Positions 42,096 through 53,871 of a stretch of 64,000 nt of DNA are shown here, one piece after another. The translations under genes and the position numbers were made by a program. The notes under the pieces are model-generated. The model was not told the origin of the DNA. It worked only from the letters and a program-made list of their open reading frames with translations, and did no database searches. This DNA is from an uncultured Roseibium sp. (GTDB taxonomy: Bacteria; Pseudomonadota; Alphaproteobacteria; Rhizobiales; Stappiaceae), in contig NZ_CANMNP010000010.1 of assembly GCF_947499295.1 (NCBI RefSeq), positions 1-64,000 of the forward strand, given 5' to 3'. The stretch's first letter is position 1, and each line of letters opens with the position of its first letter.

Positions 42096-42143
42096 GCGAG
42101 CCTATCAGCTCGATAAGAGTTTTAAGAACTACAAAGGATTTGC

Positions 42144-43436
42144 ATGAAAGACGGTGGACGCCTGGCGGCTGCAATTGAAGTGTTGCAGGAAGTCGAAACG
42201 CGGCATCGCCCCGTTCAAGCCGCACTAAGAGACTGGGGAACAGCCCACAGGTTTGCGGGGTCTGGAGACCGTACGGTGATCGGGAACCTTGTTTTTGACG
42301 CGTTACGCAACAAGGCGTCGCTCAGCGCCGTGATGCAATCAGGCGACCCGCGAGGGCTTGTCCTGGCAACCTATGTCAAATCCTGGGAAAAAGGAGTTGT
42401 CGCTCTCGAAGAGGCACTTGCCCAGGACAGACACGCGCCCGAGCCTTTGTCGGAACCTGAAAAACAACGGCTTTCAGAAGATGCAGAATTGAGCTTGTCA
42501 CCTGCCGAAGCTGCAGACATACCAAATTGGTTGTGGTCCCGGTTCGAGGACAGCCTAGGTGAAAATGCCATTGCTGAAGGAAAGGCATTGGCGAGACGCG
42601 CTCCTGTCGATCTTCGCGTCAACACATTGAAATCGAACCGCGACAAGCTTCTGAAGCGTTTGGCCCATACGGGTGCAAAATCCTCGTCTTTGTCACCACT
42701 TGGCATCCGAATTGAAGCAAAACCCGGTCTGGGCCGTATGCCGCATGTCCAGGCTGAGGAAGGCTATCAAAAAGGGTGGTTTGAGTTGCAGGACGAGGCC
42801 AGCCAACTGGCCGCGTATTTGGCGAAGGCAGCGCCCGGCGAACAGGTTCTTGACTATTGTGCAGGTGGCGGCGGCAAGACGCTCGCCTTGGCTGCGAGTA
42901 TGCAGAACAAGGGTCAACTCTACGCTTTTGACGCTGATCGGCTTCGGCTCGCCCCAATACATGAACGGTTGAAGCGGGCAGGCGTACACAATATCCAGGT
43001 CCGAGATCCGGCGAGCACGGATTTGACTGATCTTGAAGACCTAATGGATCTTGTGTTTATAGATGCCCCTTGCACCGGAACAGGCGTTTGGCGCAGGCGC
43101 CCTGATTCAAAATGGAAATTGTCGGAAAGAGCACTTGAAGACCGCATAAAAGATCAGCGGCATGTGCTTGAAAACGCAAAGAAATATGTCAAAACTGGCG
43201 GCCGGTTGGTATATGCGACTTGTTCTGTTCTACGCGAGGAAAATCAGTCTCAATCGGAGTGGTTCCTGAAACAGAACCCCGAATTTCAGCCTGTTTCAGC
43301 GCTCGAAATCTGGAAAGAACTGTTGCCGGAAAAGGCCTTGCCAGACCACGTGTCTGAAACCGGCTCACTCTTGCTGTCACCGCATTCGACAGGTACCGAC
43401 GGTTTTTTCATTTCCGTGTTTCAGAAGCGGGCCTAG
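42144..43436 (+). CDS. RsmB/NOP family RNA m5C methyltransferase
   Basis: VLDYCAGGGGKTLALAA, DAPCTGTGVWRRRPD, YATCSVLREEN. Confidence 0.9.
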   Translation: MKDGGRLAAAIEVLQEVETRHRPVQAALRDWGTAHRFAGSGDRTVIGNLVFDALRNKASLSAVMQSGDPRGLVLATYVKSWEKGVVALEEALAQDRHAPEPLSEPEKQRLSEDAELSLSPAEAADIPNWLWSRFEDSLGENAIAEGKALARRAPVDLRVNTLKSNRDKLLKRLAHTGAKSSSLSPLGIRIEAKPGLGRMPHVQAEEGYQKGWFELQDEASQLAAYLAKAAPGEQVLDYCAGGGGKTLALAASMQNKGQLYAFDADRLRLAPIHERLKRAGVHNIQVRDPASTDLTDLEDLMDLVFIDAPCTGTGVWRRRPDSKWKLSERALEDRIKDQRHVLENAKKYVKTGGRLVYATCSVLREENQSQSEWFLKQNPEFQPVSALEIWKELLPEKALPDHVSETGSLLLSPHSTGTDGFFISVFQKRA

Positions 43437-43462
43437 GTTCGCAACTGGAGCGCCCAAGGTTG

Positions 43463-44602
43463 TCATGATCGATCCTGCCGATTGAGGCCAAGAACATTTG
43501 GCATTCCATCGCCGACCGGGTTCAAGCGCGAAGTCTCTGAATTCTGCGGAGTATCGCGGCTCATATCAACGCTTTTGCTAGGAAGCCCGGATTGAGTTGC
43601 AGAGTTTTCCCGCGAAGTCTCGGGAACAACTTTTTCGGCGATCAAAGCTTCAATCAACTGCCGAACACCTGGTTCCAGCTGTTTGTTCGACGCGTGACCG
43701 GTCAACACCGATCTTGCTTCCGTTGCGTATTTTAGCGAGGCAAGTGCTGATCCCAATGCATTGAGGGGCTCTGCTGCGTCTGTATCCTCGTCATGTGCTG
43801 CCAGTGCGTAACGAAGTGCGGCAACGGGATCTCCGAGCTTTCGCGAAAGCACGCTCAGTTGCACCATGACTGGGAAGGAATGCGGATCCAGGTCCAATGC
43901 CGCTTCCGAGGCTTCTCTTGCGTCCTCGAGGGCACCTTTTCCGGAAAGCGCATCAGAAAGCACTGATAAAGGATAGGCATCGGTTTTGGAAAGCTGACTG
44001 GCCCGAACGGCTAGTTCAATGACTTCATCATAACGCTTTCTGAGCAGGAGGGTCTCCGATAGGCCGATCAAAGCGGGCACATGTTCCGGATCGACCTTCA
44101 AAGCTTTGCGATAGGCCGCGATAGACGCAGGGATGTGGCCGGTTTTGTCTTGGGTCTCAGCAAACAGGGTCAAAACAGCTGGCGTGTCAGGCAACAGTTC
44201 AACAAGCTTTCTCGCAAGTCCCTCTGCTTCCGCGGCCCGGCCTTCTTTCAACAACACCGTGGCCAGACCAAAAAGTGCGTTTCGATTGTCTTGGGCCTGT
44301 TCAAGTACGTCACGAAAATTCTGTTGTGCGTTTTCAAGATCACCCTGCAAAAGCTGGCAACTTCCAAGGCTGCCGCGCGCACCTAAATGCTCCGGTTCGG
44401 CAAACACAATTCTGCGAAGTTGCGATTGCGCTTCTTCCAGATATCCGGCTTGCAAGAGCGCAGAGGCTGTTCGATATGCGATTTCAGTATCTTGCGGCGC
44501 AAGTTCCTGTGCCTTGAGATAAGATACAAGAGCCTTGTCCAGGTTTCCAGATTGTTCAAGTGCAACAGCGTCATCAAACGCTTTACGGGCAGCTGCGGTC
44601 AT
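43463..44602 (-). CDS. TPR repeat protein
   Basis: Multiple TPR motifs. Confidence 0.85.
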   Translation of the reverse strand: MTAAARKAFDDAVALEQSGNLDKALVSYLKAQELAPQDTEIAYRTASALLQAGYLEEAQSQLRRIVFAEPEHLGARGSLGSCQLLQGDLENAQQNFRDVLEQAQDNRNALFGLATVLLKEGRAAEAEGLARKLVELLPDTPAVLTLFAETQDKTGHIPASIAAYRKALKVDPEHVPALIGLSETLLLRKRYDEVIELAVRASQLSKTDAYPLSVLSDALSGKGALEDAREASEAALDLDPHSFPVMVQLSVLSRKLGDPVAALRYALAAHDEDTDAAEPLNALGSALASLKYATEARSVLTGHASNKQLEPGVRQLIEALIAEKVVPETSRENSATQSGLPSKSVDMSRDTPQNSETSRLNPVGDGMPNVLGLNRQDRS

Positions 44603-44863
44603 ATGGGTCCGGCATCCTTGAGCACCGTTTCACCACCCGGCATTGGACAGTAATGGCACGATCACTGTCCAGACTAAGTAGCCAACAGACAGGCGTCAAA
44701 ACCGAATTTCAGCCGTACACAGCTTGTAGGAAGACATCGAACTTGACCTCAGGCGAAAACTCTGGCGCAGCTGTTGACGGAGGCGTCAAAAAATACTGTG
44801 AGGGATCATTTCATCCGCCGAATACGGGTTCATTTTGGAGAAAAGACCGGTTAGAAGCTGGCC

Positions 44864-46438
44864 ATGACCCATCATCACGACCGCCTCCTCATAATCGACT
44901 TCGGTTCTCAGGTGACCCAGCTTATTGCGCGGCGCTTGCGTGAACTCAGCGTTTATTGCGAAATTCACCCTTATCAGAATGTAAGCGAGAGCTTTCTTGA
45001 GGAATTTCGCCCGAAGGCAGTGATCTTCTCCGGGGGGCCGGATTCAGTGGTAAGGGAAGGGGCTCCCCGACCACCAAGCGCGGTCTATGAGCTTGGTGTC
45101 CCGATCCTGGGCATCTGTTACGGCCAACAGGTCATGATGCAGGACCTTGGCGGCAAGGTCGAAGGTGGCAAGATTTCAGGAGGTGGCGGCACCGCTGAAT
45201 TTGGTCGCGCCTTTGTCACGCCCACAAGCAGTCCACTGCCAATCCTGAAAGGCTGGTTTGCCAGTGGAAAAGAACAGGTGTGGATGAGCCACGGCGATCA
45301 CGTCAGTGAACTGGCCCCAGGCTTTGAAGTGTTTGGTGTCTCGCCAAATGCGCCATTTGCCGTGACCGCCGATCAGAACCGCAACTTCTTTGCCGTGCAA
45401 TTTCATCCGGAAGTTCATCACACGCCCAACGGCAAAACGCTTTATGAGAACTTCGTTCGCCTGGCAGGGTTTACCGGCGACTGGACGATGGGCGCTTACA
45501 AAGACGATGCCATCGACAAAATTCGTGAACAGGTCGGGGATAAAAAGGTCATTTGTGGGCTGTCGGGCGGTGTAGACAGTTCTGTGGCAGCAGTCCTCAT
45601 TCATGAGGCGATCGGGGACCAGCTGACATGCGTCTTTGTCGACCACGGGCTCTTGCGCCAGAACGAAGCGGACGAAGTCGTTTCCATGTTCCGCGATCAT
45701 TACAACATACCGCTCATACATGCAGACGAAACCGAATTGTTCCTGGGTGAGCTGGATGGCGTTTCCGATCCAGAAACAAAACGCAAGATTATTGGCAAGC
45801 TATTCATCGATGTTTTTCAAAAACACGCCAACGAGATTGAGGGCGCTGACTTTCTTGCGCAAGGGACCCTATATCCGGATGTCATCGAAAGTGTGAGTTT
45901 TTCCGGAGGCCCCTCGGTCACCATCAAGTCCCATCACAATGTCGGTGGTTTACCGGAAAAAATGGGTCTTAAACTCGTTGAGCCTTTGCGTGAACTTTTC
46001 AAGGATGAGGTGAGGGAACTCGGTCGCGAACTTGGACTTCCTGAAAGTTTTATCGGTCGTCACCCCTTCCCGGGACCAGGACTTGCAATCCGTTGCCCCG
46101 GTGAAATCACGCGCGAAAAACTGGAAATCCTGCGGAAGGCTGATGCAGTTTACATCGATCAAATCAGAAAACACGGGCTCTATGACGAAATCTGGCAGGC
46201 GTTTGTTGCCATTCTGCCGGTGCGCACAGTCGGTGTCATGGGCGACGGTCGAACCTACGATTATGCCTGTGCGCTTCGGGCCGTAACGTCGGTCGACGGA
46301 ATGACGGCAGACTACTACCCGTTTGAGCATGAATTCCTTGGTGAAACCGCAACCCGTATCATCAATGAAGTCCAGGGCATAAATCGCGTAACCTATGACA
46401 TCACATCGAAGCCTCCCGGAACGATCGAGTGGGAGTAA
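44864..46438 (+). CDS. guaA: GMP synthase (glutamine-hydrolysing)
   Basis: [39 protein letters not shown]-terminus. Confidence 0.97.
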   Translation: MTHHHDRLLIIDFGSQVTQLIARRLRELSVYCEIHPYQNVSESFLEEFRPKAVIFSGGPDSVVREGAPRPPSAVYELGVPILGICYGQQVMMQDLGGKVEGGKISGGGGTAEFGRAFVTPTSSPLPILKGWFASGKEQVWMSHGDHVSELAPGFEVFGVSPNAPFAVTADQNRNFFAVQFHPEVHHTPNGKTLYENFVRLAGFTGDWTMGAYKDDAIDKIREQVGDKKVICGLSGGVDSSVAAVLIHEAIGDQLTCVFVDHGLLRQNEADEVVSMFRDHYNIPLIHADETELFLGELDGVSDPETKRKIIGKLFIDVFQKHANEIEGADFLAQGTLYPDVIESVSFSGGPSVTIKSHHNVGGLPEKMGLKLVEPLRELFKDEVRELGRELGLPESFIGRHPFPGPGLAIRCPGEITREKLEILRKADAVYIDQIRKHGLYDEIWQAFVAILPVRTVGVMGDGRTYDYACALRAVTSVDGMTADYYPFEHEFLGETATRIINEVQGINRVTYDITSKPPGTIEWE

Positions 46439-46505
46439 CGTGCCTCAAAGCATTGAGCTGTGCATGACGGCTCTCCAAAGGCCCTGAAAACCTGAAAGCA
46501 AAGTC

Positions 46506-47039
46506 TTGGCGTCAAGTTGCTTGAACAGTGTTGATCAAATTGACCTCAATCCCGATTGCTCAGCGTGTGCTGCTCTTTGCTGTGTTGTGTTTGCATTCGA
46601 TAAATCCGAATCCTTTGCAATAGACAAGGCCGCCGGAGAAGAGTGTCCCAACCTCGGCACCCAAGACAAATGCAGGATTTTCGACAGCAGGACAAAGCTC
46701 GGATTTGCCGGTTGTGTTTCCTACAACTGTTTTGGTGCCGGTCAGCGCGTCACCCAGGAAATCTTCAATGGAAAGTCGTGGCGGGAAAACAGCCAGTTGA
46801 AACAACAGATGGGGTCAGCTCTTTCCGTTTTGCGTCGTATCCACGAACAGCTCTCTCTATTGCGCTCCTCAAAGACGCTTCCGCTTAGCTTGGAAGAACG
46901 CAATTCAGTAGAGGCTTTGGAAAATGAGCTTTCTCGAAACGAAAAATGGACTGAGGAAGACCTGCATCTATTTCCGATTGAGCAAAGAGAAAAGGAAGTC
47001 TTCGCTTTTTTGAGCGGGCTTCGACGTCATGTCGTTTAA
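46506..47039 (+). CDS. Cys-rich hypothetical protein
   Basis: CSACAALCC...CPNLGTQDKCRI...GCVSYNCFGAGQ; long in-frame ORF. Confidence 0.6.
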   Translation: MASSCLNSVDQIDLNPDCSACAALCCVVFAFDKSESFAIDKAAGEECPNLGTQDKCRIFDSRTKLGFAGCVSYNCFGAGQRVTQEIFNGKSWRENSQLKQQMGSALSVLRRIHEQLSLLRSSKTLPLSLEERNSVEALENELSRNEKWTEEDLHLFPIEQREKEVFAFLSGLRRHVV

Positions 47040-47383
47040 CTGGCGCATTTGATGCAAAACGCTGCCGCTGGATCAACCGCAAGTCGCTTGGGCGAAATGT
47101 CTTCGCCGCAATCAACACAGAACCCGTAGTCGCCAACGTCCAGACGATGCAGCGCGGCGTCGATACTTTGTATTTGCGCACGCCGCTGACGCTCGGAAGC
47201 CTGCGCCATTGCTTGTCCCTGAAGTGCATCCATGCGCGACAACCGGCCAACTGATTGTTGATCCAGTGTTACCGGCGCACGTGCCTCTTCTGAGATTTCG
47301 CTAAGTGCTTCCAGTTCAGCTTTCAGCGACTGCAGTTTGGCACGCACGGCGCTTTCATCAATCGGCATCGTCATCCTCCGCAA
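47036..47383 (-). CDS. DksA/TraR-type zinc finger protein
   Basis: YGFCVDCGEDISPKRLAVDPAAAFCIKC. Confidence 0.88.
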   Translation of the reverse strand: MRRMTMPIDESAVRAKLQSLKAELEALSEISEEARAPVTLDQQSVGRLSRMDALQGQAMAQASERQRRAQIQSIDAALHRLDVGDYGFCVDCGEDISPKRLAVDPAAAFCIKCAS

Positions 47384-47431
47384 ATGAGGATGACGAATGC
47401 GATTGTTGTTCGCAAGGTCGAAGGGGCGTTG

Positions 47432-48445
47432 TCAGAAATCTTCGAGAACGATTTTACCAACGGTCTTTTGGCTCTCGATCTGTTGATGCGCTTTTCGCAA
47501 ATTTTCTGCACTAATTGGTGAAACAGCGTCTGACAAAGTGGTGCGAACACGTCCCTGATCGACAAGATCAGCAACTTTGGTCAGCAACTTCCCTTGTGCA
47601 TCCATGTCCGCCGTCTGAAACATCGACCGTGTAAACATGAACTCCCAATGGATCGAAACCGCCTTTTGCTTGAAAGGCATAATGCTGAAAGTCTCCGGAT
47701 CGTCTATCAGCAGGAACCTGCCTTGTGGAGCAATCGTTTCAGCGAGATCTTCAAGATGTTGCTCAGTGTGCGTTGTTGAAAAAACCAGGCCAGGTGCATC
47801 TAGTCCCAACTCTTCAAACTGAGGCGCCAGTTTCTGAGAATGGTCTAAGACGTGATGAGCACCCAGTGTCTTGACCCAGGATTGGCTTGCTGAACGTGAA
47901 GCTGTTGCGATCACGTTCAAATCCGTTAACTGGCGCGCGAGCTGGATTGCGATTGATCCGACGCCACCAGCACCGCCTACAATAAGGAGACTTCCTGCGC
48001 CATTGCCGACTTTATCCTGCACCTTAAGGCGATCGAACAAGGCTTCCCACGCAGTAATGGTCGTTAATGGCAAAGCCGCCGCTTCGGCAAAGCCAAGAGA
48101 CTTCGGCTTTCTGCCAACGATCCGCTCGTCAACGAGATGAAACTCCGAATTTGTGCCCGGCCGTGTAATATCACCAGCGTAGTAGACCTCGTCACCGGGC
48201 GAAAAGTCATTAACGTCCGAACCGACTTCGGCAACCACACCTGCAGCGTCGTAACCCAACACGATCGGTTCACCGTTTTCAGATTGCCGCCGCATACGCA
48301 CTTTGGTGTCGACAGGGTTGATTGCGACAGCCCTGATTTCGACCAGCAAATCTCGTCCTTGGGCAGTTGGCTTTGGCAGATTGAATTCTTCCAATGACTT
48401 TTGATCATTCACTGGCAGCGAAGTTGTGTAGCCGATGGCACGCAT
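47432..48445 (-). CDS. Zinc-type alcohol dehydrogenase/quinone oxidoreductase family
   Basis: MDR-family GYDAAGVVAEVGSDV, GGAGGVGSIAIQLAR; start MRAIGYTTSL at 48445. Confidence 0.9.
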   Translation of the reverse strand: MRAIGYTTSLPVNDQKSLEEFNLPKPTAQGRDLLVEIRAVAINPVDTKVRMRRQSENGEPIVLGYDAAGVVAEVGSDVNDFSPGDEVYYAGDITRPGTNSEFHLVDERIVGRKPKSLGFAEAAALPLTTITAWEALFDRLKVQDKVGNGAGSLLIVGGAGGVGSIAIQLARQLTDLNVIATASRSASQSWVKTLGAHHVLDHSQKLAPQFEELGLDAPGLVFSTTHTEQHLEDLAETIAPQGRFLLIDDPETFSIMPFKQKAVSIHWEFMFTRSMFQTADMDAQGKLLTKVADLVDQGRVRTTLSDAVSPISAENLRKAHQQIESQKTVGKIVLEDF

Positions 48446-48501
48446 GTCGTTTTCTCCATATTTGCGTACCGGCCAAATTGGACATAATCTAAACTCACGC
48501 A

Positions 48502-48526
48502 AGTATGTACAATTTGGACACATACT
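48502..48526. promoter_or_regulatory. Candidate HxlR operator
   Basis: AGTATGT-N11-ACATACT perfect inverted repeat between divergent MDR and HxlR genes. Confidence 0.55.
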
Positions 48527-48551
48527 GACCGGAACAGTAGATAGTGACAAA

Positions 48552-48956
48552 ATGGATACTATAAACAAGCCGAAAGATAATGGGTCGAAAAGCAGCTATG
48601 ACTGTCACCCGGGATGTGCAGTCGAGGCAGCACTTAGCCTCATCGACGGAAAGTGGAAAGGTGTGATCCTTTTCCTGCTGCTTGATCGGGACGTCATGCG
48701 TTTCAACGAATTCCAAAAGGCATTGCCAAACATCACGCAAAGAGTACTTACATCGCAACTGCGAAGCATGGAGGCAGATGGTCTGATCGATCGTACGGTC
48801 TACCCGGTGGTGCCGCCAAAGGTAGAGTACCGCCTGACCGAACTCGGCCTGTCGCTTGAACCTGTTGTCAAATCACTCGCGGAATGGGGGAACGGTCACA
48901 AAGAGCTTTGGCCATTGGGGTTCAAGCGCGACAGCCATTTGCAAAACACGAGATAG
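48552..48956 (+). CDS. HxlR family transcriptional regulator
   Basis: CAVEAALSLIDGKWKGVILFLLLDRDVMRFNEFQKALPNITQRVLTSQLRSMEADGLI. Confidence 0.92.
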   Translation: MDTINKPKDNGSKSSYDCHPGCAVEAALSLIDGKWKGVILFLLLDRDVMRFNEFQKALPNITQRVLTSQLRSMEADGLIDRTVYPVVPPKVEYRLTELGLSLEPVVKSLAEWGNGHKELWPLGFKRDSHLQNTR

Positions 48957-49128
48957 TTTTTCTGAATATGCAGGTTTGAATATATCGCACGAGCTTTCGT
49001 GCCGTAAAAAATGGGAGCCACTGAGGGGCTCACACTTCAACATTGCCTATGACGCAATCTTTATTTTGTCTCAGCGAAAAACCGTTGCAAGGATGGCGGT
49101 CAAAGATCTGTTTTCGGAGTACAAAGTC

Positions 49129-49506
49129 ATGCAAAAAAGCTTGAAACCACTGTCATGTGCGGCACTTGTGCTTGCATCCTTGATGGCTGGCAATGCTGTT
49201 GCAGGTGACGTGAAGATCGTTGGAGCTGAAGCAAGGGCGTCGGGTGACAGCTGGACCTTTTCCGTCACACTAGAGCATGATGACACGGGCTGGGATCACT
49301 ATGCCGATCTTTGGCAGGTATTCACACCGGACGGCGACCTTCTGGGAGAACGTGTTCTCCATCATCCCCATGTGGATGAGCAACCCTTCACCAGATCATT
49401 GTCAGGTGTCAAAGTCCCTGAGGGTATCAACGAAGTCGTCATCAAGGCGAGGGATAGCGTTCATGGTGTTTCAGCTCAGGAATTCAGGATCACACTCAAG
49501 CCATGA
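49129..49506 (+). CDS. Secreted hypothetical protein
   Basis: Signal peptide MQKSLKPLSCAALVLASLMAGNAVAG. Confidence 0.75.
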   Translation: MQKSLKPLSCAALVLASLMAGNAVAGDVKIVGAEARASGDSWTFSVTLEHDDTGWDHYADLWQVFTPDGDLLGERVLHHPHVDEQPFTRSLSGVKVPEGINEVVIKARDSVHGVSAQEFRITLKP

Positions 49507-49518
49507 ACCGTCTAACTG

Positions 49519-50172
49519 CTAACCCTGAATAAATGCGAGAATACCGTCGGCAACGAATTGAACGGACAATGCAGCAAGCAATACCCCGAGCAGCCGTGTG
49601 ATAACCAACTGTGCGGTGTCCCCTAAAAGGCGTTCAATTTTGTCAGCCAGCAGGAAAGCGCCCAGACAGCTCAACAAAATAATGGCTATGACACCGCCAA
49701 GGCCTGCATAAGTCAGTGTGTCCGGTGCCTGACTGGACAACAGAATAATCGCAGATATTGCAGCAGGTCCGGCAATCAGTGGTATGGCAAGCGGAAAAAT
49801 TGCCAGCTCGTGGATGGAACCCTGATGCGTCTCCGCCTCCATGGCCTTTTCGGCAGTTTCCGATTTGCGCTGCTGCCTTTTGCCAAAAATCATCTCAATT
49901 GCGATCAGGAACAACAAGATACCACCTGCAACGCGGAATGCGGAAACAGAAATGCCAAGTACATTGAGAACAGTTTGACCTGACGCATAAAACACCAGCA
50001 GGATTGCTGCCGCGGTAAGTGTTGCTCTGATGGCAACCCTGCGCCTGTCCGCTTGGCTCATACCGGCAGTGATTGCCAGAAACATCGGGGCCAAACCTAC
50101 CGGGTCAATGGTGACGAACAAGGTCGCAAAAGCATTGATATAATAGTCCATCATTCCCCATTCCCCGGACAT
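49519..50172 (-). CDS. MarC family integral membrane protein
   Basis: FATLFVTIDPVGLAPMFLAITAGMSQADRRRVA; six-TM pattern. Confidence 0.9.
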   Translation of the reverse strand: MSGEWGMMDYYINAFATLFVTIDPVGLAPMFLAITAGMSQADRRRVAIRATLTAAAILLVFYASGQTVLNVLGISVSAFRVAGGILLFLIAIEMIFGKRQQRKSETAEKAMEAETHQGSIHELAIFPLAIPLIAGPAAISAIILLSSQAPDTLTYAGLGGVIAIILLSCLGAFLLADKIERLLGDTAQLVITRLLGVLLAALSVQFVADGILAFIQG

Positions 50173-50372
50173 TCAATCTGGCCTGATTTCTGTCTTACTA
50201 CAGGGGATTGGTGACCGCGACGACCCACATCGGCGAAATCATTTTTCGACCCTGTGTATACTGTCTGTAAGTAACTGTTTTTGTTGCTTTTTAACTCTGA
50301 CGCAAAACAGTCATTTATTTGGTTCTGATGATTGAATCGGATATAAAAGACGCAGCAATAACAATTAAATGA

Positions 50373-53198
50373 GTGTCTTCCTTGGCCGACCAGGACAACA
50401 GCACCCCTTCGGACGGATTTTCGTCCGATATCAAACCGGTTTCCATTGTCGACGAAATGAAGAGCAGCTACCTCGATTACGCGATGAGCGTGATCGTATC
50501 GCGTGCGCTTCCTGATGTCAGAGACGGACTAAAGCCGGTGCATCGGCGCATCCTCTATTCGATGCACGAGAATGGCTATGAGTGGAACAAGCCATACCGC
50601 AAGTCGGCGCGCGTGGTCGGTGACGTCATGGGTAAATATCACCCACATGGCGACAGCGCGATTTACGATGCATTGGTTCGCATGGCGCAGAATTTTTCTC
50701 TGCGCCTGCCGTTGATAGACGGACAAGGCAACTTCGGATCGATTGACGGCGACCCGGCGGCAGCTATGCGCTACACGGAATGCCGGCTGGAAAAGGTGGC
50801 CCACAGACTCCTTGACGATATCGACAAGGAAACCGTCGACTTTCAGGAAAACTATGACAATTCCGAAAGCGAACCGGTTGTCCTGCCGGCAAAATTTCCA
50901 AACCTTCTTGTCAACGGTGCCGGCGGTATTGCAGTCGGCATGGCCACGAACATTCCACCGCACAACCTGGGAGAAGTCATCGACGCTGCCATTGCCATAA
51001 TGGAAAATCCGGCGATGTCGCTGGAGGAGTTGATGCAGATCGTGCCCGGCCCGGACTTCCCGACTGGCGGTATGATTCTTGGGCGTTCAGGTATCCGCAA
51101 TGCCTATGAAAGTGGGCGCGGCTCTGTCGTCATGCGGGCAAAGGTGGATATCGAGGAGGTCCGCAAGGACCGCAACGCTTTGATCGTCACGGAAATTCCG
51201 TATCAGGTCAACAAATCGACCATGATTGAGAAGATTGCTGAGCTCGTGCGCGACAAGCGCATTGAGGGCATTTCCGATATCCGGGACGAAAGCGACCGCT
51301 CCGGCATGCGGGTCGTTATTGAACTCAAGCGAGATGCGGTCCCGGATGTTGTCCTGAACCAGCTCTATCGCTTCAGTCAGCTGCAAACGTCCTTTGGCGC
51401 CAATATGGTGGCACTCAATGGCGGCAAGCCGGAGCAGATGAACCTGTCCGACATGTTGCATGCCTTTGTCGCTTTCCGCGAAGAGGTCATACAGCGCAGG
51501 ACGCGTTATCTCCTCAAGAAAGCGCGCGATCGTGCGCATATCTTGGTTGGTCTGGGTATCGCTGTTGAAAACATCGACGAGGTCATCAAGCTGATCCGGG
51601 CTGCACCCGATCCGGCGACTGCTCGGGCCCAGTTGATGGAACGAAACTGGCCGGCACGTGACGTGGAAGCGTTGATCCGCTTGATCGATGATCCCCGCCA
51701 CATGGTTCAGGAAGATGGTACCTACAAACTGTCTGAAGAACAGGCCAGAGCCATTCTCGAGCTCAGACTCCAGCGCCTGACGGCAATGGGCCGCGACGAA
51801 ATTGAGGAAGAGCTGAACAAGATTGGTGCAGAAATTTCCGATTTTCTCGACATCCTGCGCTCGCGTGCGCGTATTCAGGATATCGTCAGAACGGAAATGC
51901 TTGAGATCAAGGAAGAATTCGCGACGCCGCGACGGACGGAAATTGTCGAAGGCGGCGCGGATTTCGACGACGAAGACCTGATCCAACGCGAAGATATGGT
52001 CGTGACCGTTTCTCACAGCGGATATATCAAGCGAGTTCCTTTGGCCACCTATCGTGCACAACGACGCGGCGGCAAAGGCCGATCCGGAATGGCAACAAAG
52101 GAAGAGGATTTCGTCACCCGTCTTTTCGTTGCGAACACCCATACACCGGTGCTCTTCTTCTCGTCACGCGGCATTTGTTACAAGATGAAGGTCTGGCGAC
52201 TACCTCTTGGAAGCCCAACCTCGCGAGGCAAGGCACTCGTCAATATGCTGCCTCTCGCGCAGGGCGAACAGATTACGTCGATACTTCCATTGCCAGAGGA
52301 CGAAGACAGCTGGGCCAATCTTGATGTTATGTTTGCAACGGTGCGAGGCACCGTCCGGCGTAACAAGCTTTCTGACTTCGTCAACATCAACCGAAATGGC
52401 AAGATTGCCATGAAGCTGGAGGACGGCGACGGTATTGTCGGTGTCGACACCTGTTCCGAACACGACGATGTCATGCTGACCACCAATTATGGCCAGTGCA
52501 TCCGTTTCCCGGCTACTGACGTGCGCGTCTTTGCCGGCAGAAACTCAGTTGGTGTTCGAGGCATCAGGCTTGCGGATGGCGACTGCGTCATATCAATGCA
52601 GATCCTGCACCATATCGATGTCGATGCGGAAGAGCGCGCCGCCTATCTCAAGCTTTCTCGCGCTATGCGCGGTGAAGCGGACGAAAATGCGAATGGAGCG
52701 GATGAGGACGGTGTTGTCGCCGGTGAGCTGCCTCAAGAACGGTACGCTCAAATGAGCGCAGCTGAACAGATCATTCTAACCATTTCCGAAAACGGCTACG
52801 GCAAACGGACTTCGTCATTTGAATACCGCGTTACCGGCCGTGGCGGCAAGGGCATCACGGCGATGGCCGTCAACAACAGAAATGGTGGATTGATCGCATC
52901 CTTCCCGGTGGAGGAAAGCCATCAGATAATGCTTGTCACAGATGGCGGTCAGTTGATCCGGTGTCCTGTAGATGGCATTCGCATCGCGGGCAGGGCAACA
53001 CAAGGTGTCATTGTCTTCAAGACCGCTGACGATGAAAAGGTAGTGGCTGTTGAAGGGATTTCGGAAGTCGATGAAGAAGACGTCATCGAAGAAGAAGTAG
53101 AAGGCGCCGAAAACGGAGAAAACAGCGAAGACAGTGCTAAATCCGCGGACACTGATGACAGCTCTCCAGATCCGGAAGGAACTCCGCCGGAAAGCTGA
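50373..53198 (+). CDS. gyrA: DNA gyrase subunit A (GTG start)
   Basis: [53 protein letters not shown]; acidic C-terminal tail. Confidence 0.97.
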   Translation: MSSLADQDNSTPSDGFSSDIKPVSIVDEMKSSYLDYAMSVIVSRALPDVRDGLKPVHRRILYSMHENGYEWNKPYRKSARVVGDVMGKYHPHGDSAIYDALVRMAQNFSLRLPLIDGQGNFGSIDGDPAAAMRYTECRLEKVAHRLLDDIDKETVDFQENYDNSESEPVVLPAKFPNLLVNGAGGIAVGMATNIPPHNLGEVIDAAIAIMENPAMSLEELMQIVPGPDFPTGGMILGRSGIRNAYESGRGSVVMRAKVDIEEVRKDRNALIVTEIPYQVNKSTMIEKIAELVRDKRIEGISDIRDESDRSGMRVVIELKRDAVPDVVLNQLYRFSQLQTSFGANMVALNGGKPEQMNLSDMLHAFVAFREEVIQRRTRYLLKKARDRAHILVGLGIAVENIDEVIKLIRAAPDPATARAQLMERNWPARDVEALIRLIDDPRHMVQEDGTYKLSEEQARAILELRLQRLTAMGRDEIEEELNKIGAEISDFLDILRSRARIQDIVRTEMLEIKEEFATPRRTEIVEGGADFDDEDLIQREDMVVTVSHSGYIKRVPLATYRAQRRGGKGRSGMATKEEDFVTRLFVANTHTPVLFFSSRGICYKMKVWRLPLGSPTSRGKALVNMLPLAQGEQITSILPLPEDEDSWANLDVMFATVRGTVRRNKLSDFVNINRNGKIAMKLEDGDGIVGVDTCSEHDDVMLTTNYGQCIRFPATDVRVFAGRNSVGVRGIRLADGDCVISMQILHHIDVDAEERAAYLKLSRAMRGEADENANGADEDGVVAGELPQERYAQMSAAEQIILTISENGYGKRTSSFEYRVTGRGGKGITAMAVNNRNGGLIASFPVEESHQIMLVTDGGQLIRCPVDGIRIAGRATQGVIVFKTADDEKVVAVEGISEVDEEDVIEEEVEGAENGENSEDSAKSADTDDSSPDPEGTPPES

Positions 53199-53225
53199 TA
53201 GAGCCAAACAATCGCCTAAAACGAC

Positions 53226-53258
53226 AACAGCGGCCAGGGTGGAACCTGAGCCGCTGTT
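53226..53258 (+). terminator. Probable gyrA terminator
   Basis: AACAGCGGC-N15-GCCGCTGTT. Confidence 0.5.
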
Positions 53259-53289
53259 TGCCGTAGGGGAGGGAGGTCTTTGGTAAGAC

Positions 53290-53706
53290 TTAGTTTGCCG
53301 TCGGGTAACGGGCCAAAATTGTTTCGTTTACGGATGGTGTCTGTTTCTCAACAGTAACGAAAGAAACGTTGCGGACCTTGCTTGCGCCGGTCAATTCCGC
53401 CGCGCAGTCTTCTGTCCAGGCACCCCATGCCTGAGTTTCACAGCCATTGGCTGATTGGGTAATTGCTGCACGATCACCTTTCGTGGCCATCATGCCTTGA
53501 GTTGCCAGGCTGTTCAGGTCCTGAGCCTGCGAGGCATTGCTCGGGTGCATCGTCATTACGCCCGCTGCAATCATCGTCAGCAACGCCAGCGTAAAGATGG
53601 CAACCATTTTGAAGTTGGCCACCGGATCAACGGCCCTGGCCTGAATAATAAATGACTTTGCCGCGCTATGGTCTGCGGTTCGGTCAATTGTTTCGTAGCT
53701 CCTCAT
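53290..53706 (-). CDS. Hypothetical single-TM protein
   Basis: FKMVAIFTLALLTMIAAGVMTM TM; conserved-looking C-terminal Cys pair. Confidence 0.6.
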   Translation of the reverse strand: MRSYETIDRTADHSAAKSFIIQARAVDPVANFKMVAIFTLALLTMIAAGVMTMHPSNASQAQDLNSLATQGMMATKGDRAAITQSANGCETQAWGAWTEDCAAELTGASKVRNVSFVTVEKQTPSVNETILARYPTAN

Positions 53707-53871
53707 TGTCTTGGCTCCTGCTCACGCCATCTGTTTTCGATGAAGCCACTTTGCCTCATGGAAGAAAAGACGGATGTGATGACCGTCACAAAATGTCAGT
53801 TGCCCGCAAAAATTCGAATGTACTTGGGCTTTGGCTTGTGAGCGGAGAATTGGCGGAGTATTGAAGATGCC

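Noticed and set aside
47036-47383. TraR as evidence of conjugation genes
   Set aside because: DksA/TraR zinc-finger homology is common in chromosomes; far outside the island.
51087-52142. 351-aa minus-strand ORF inside gyrA
   Set aside because: Antisense to the strongly recognised gyrA; composition artefact.
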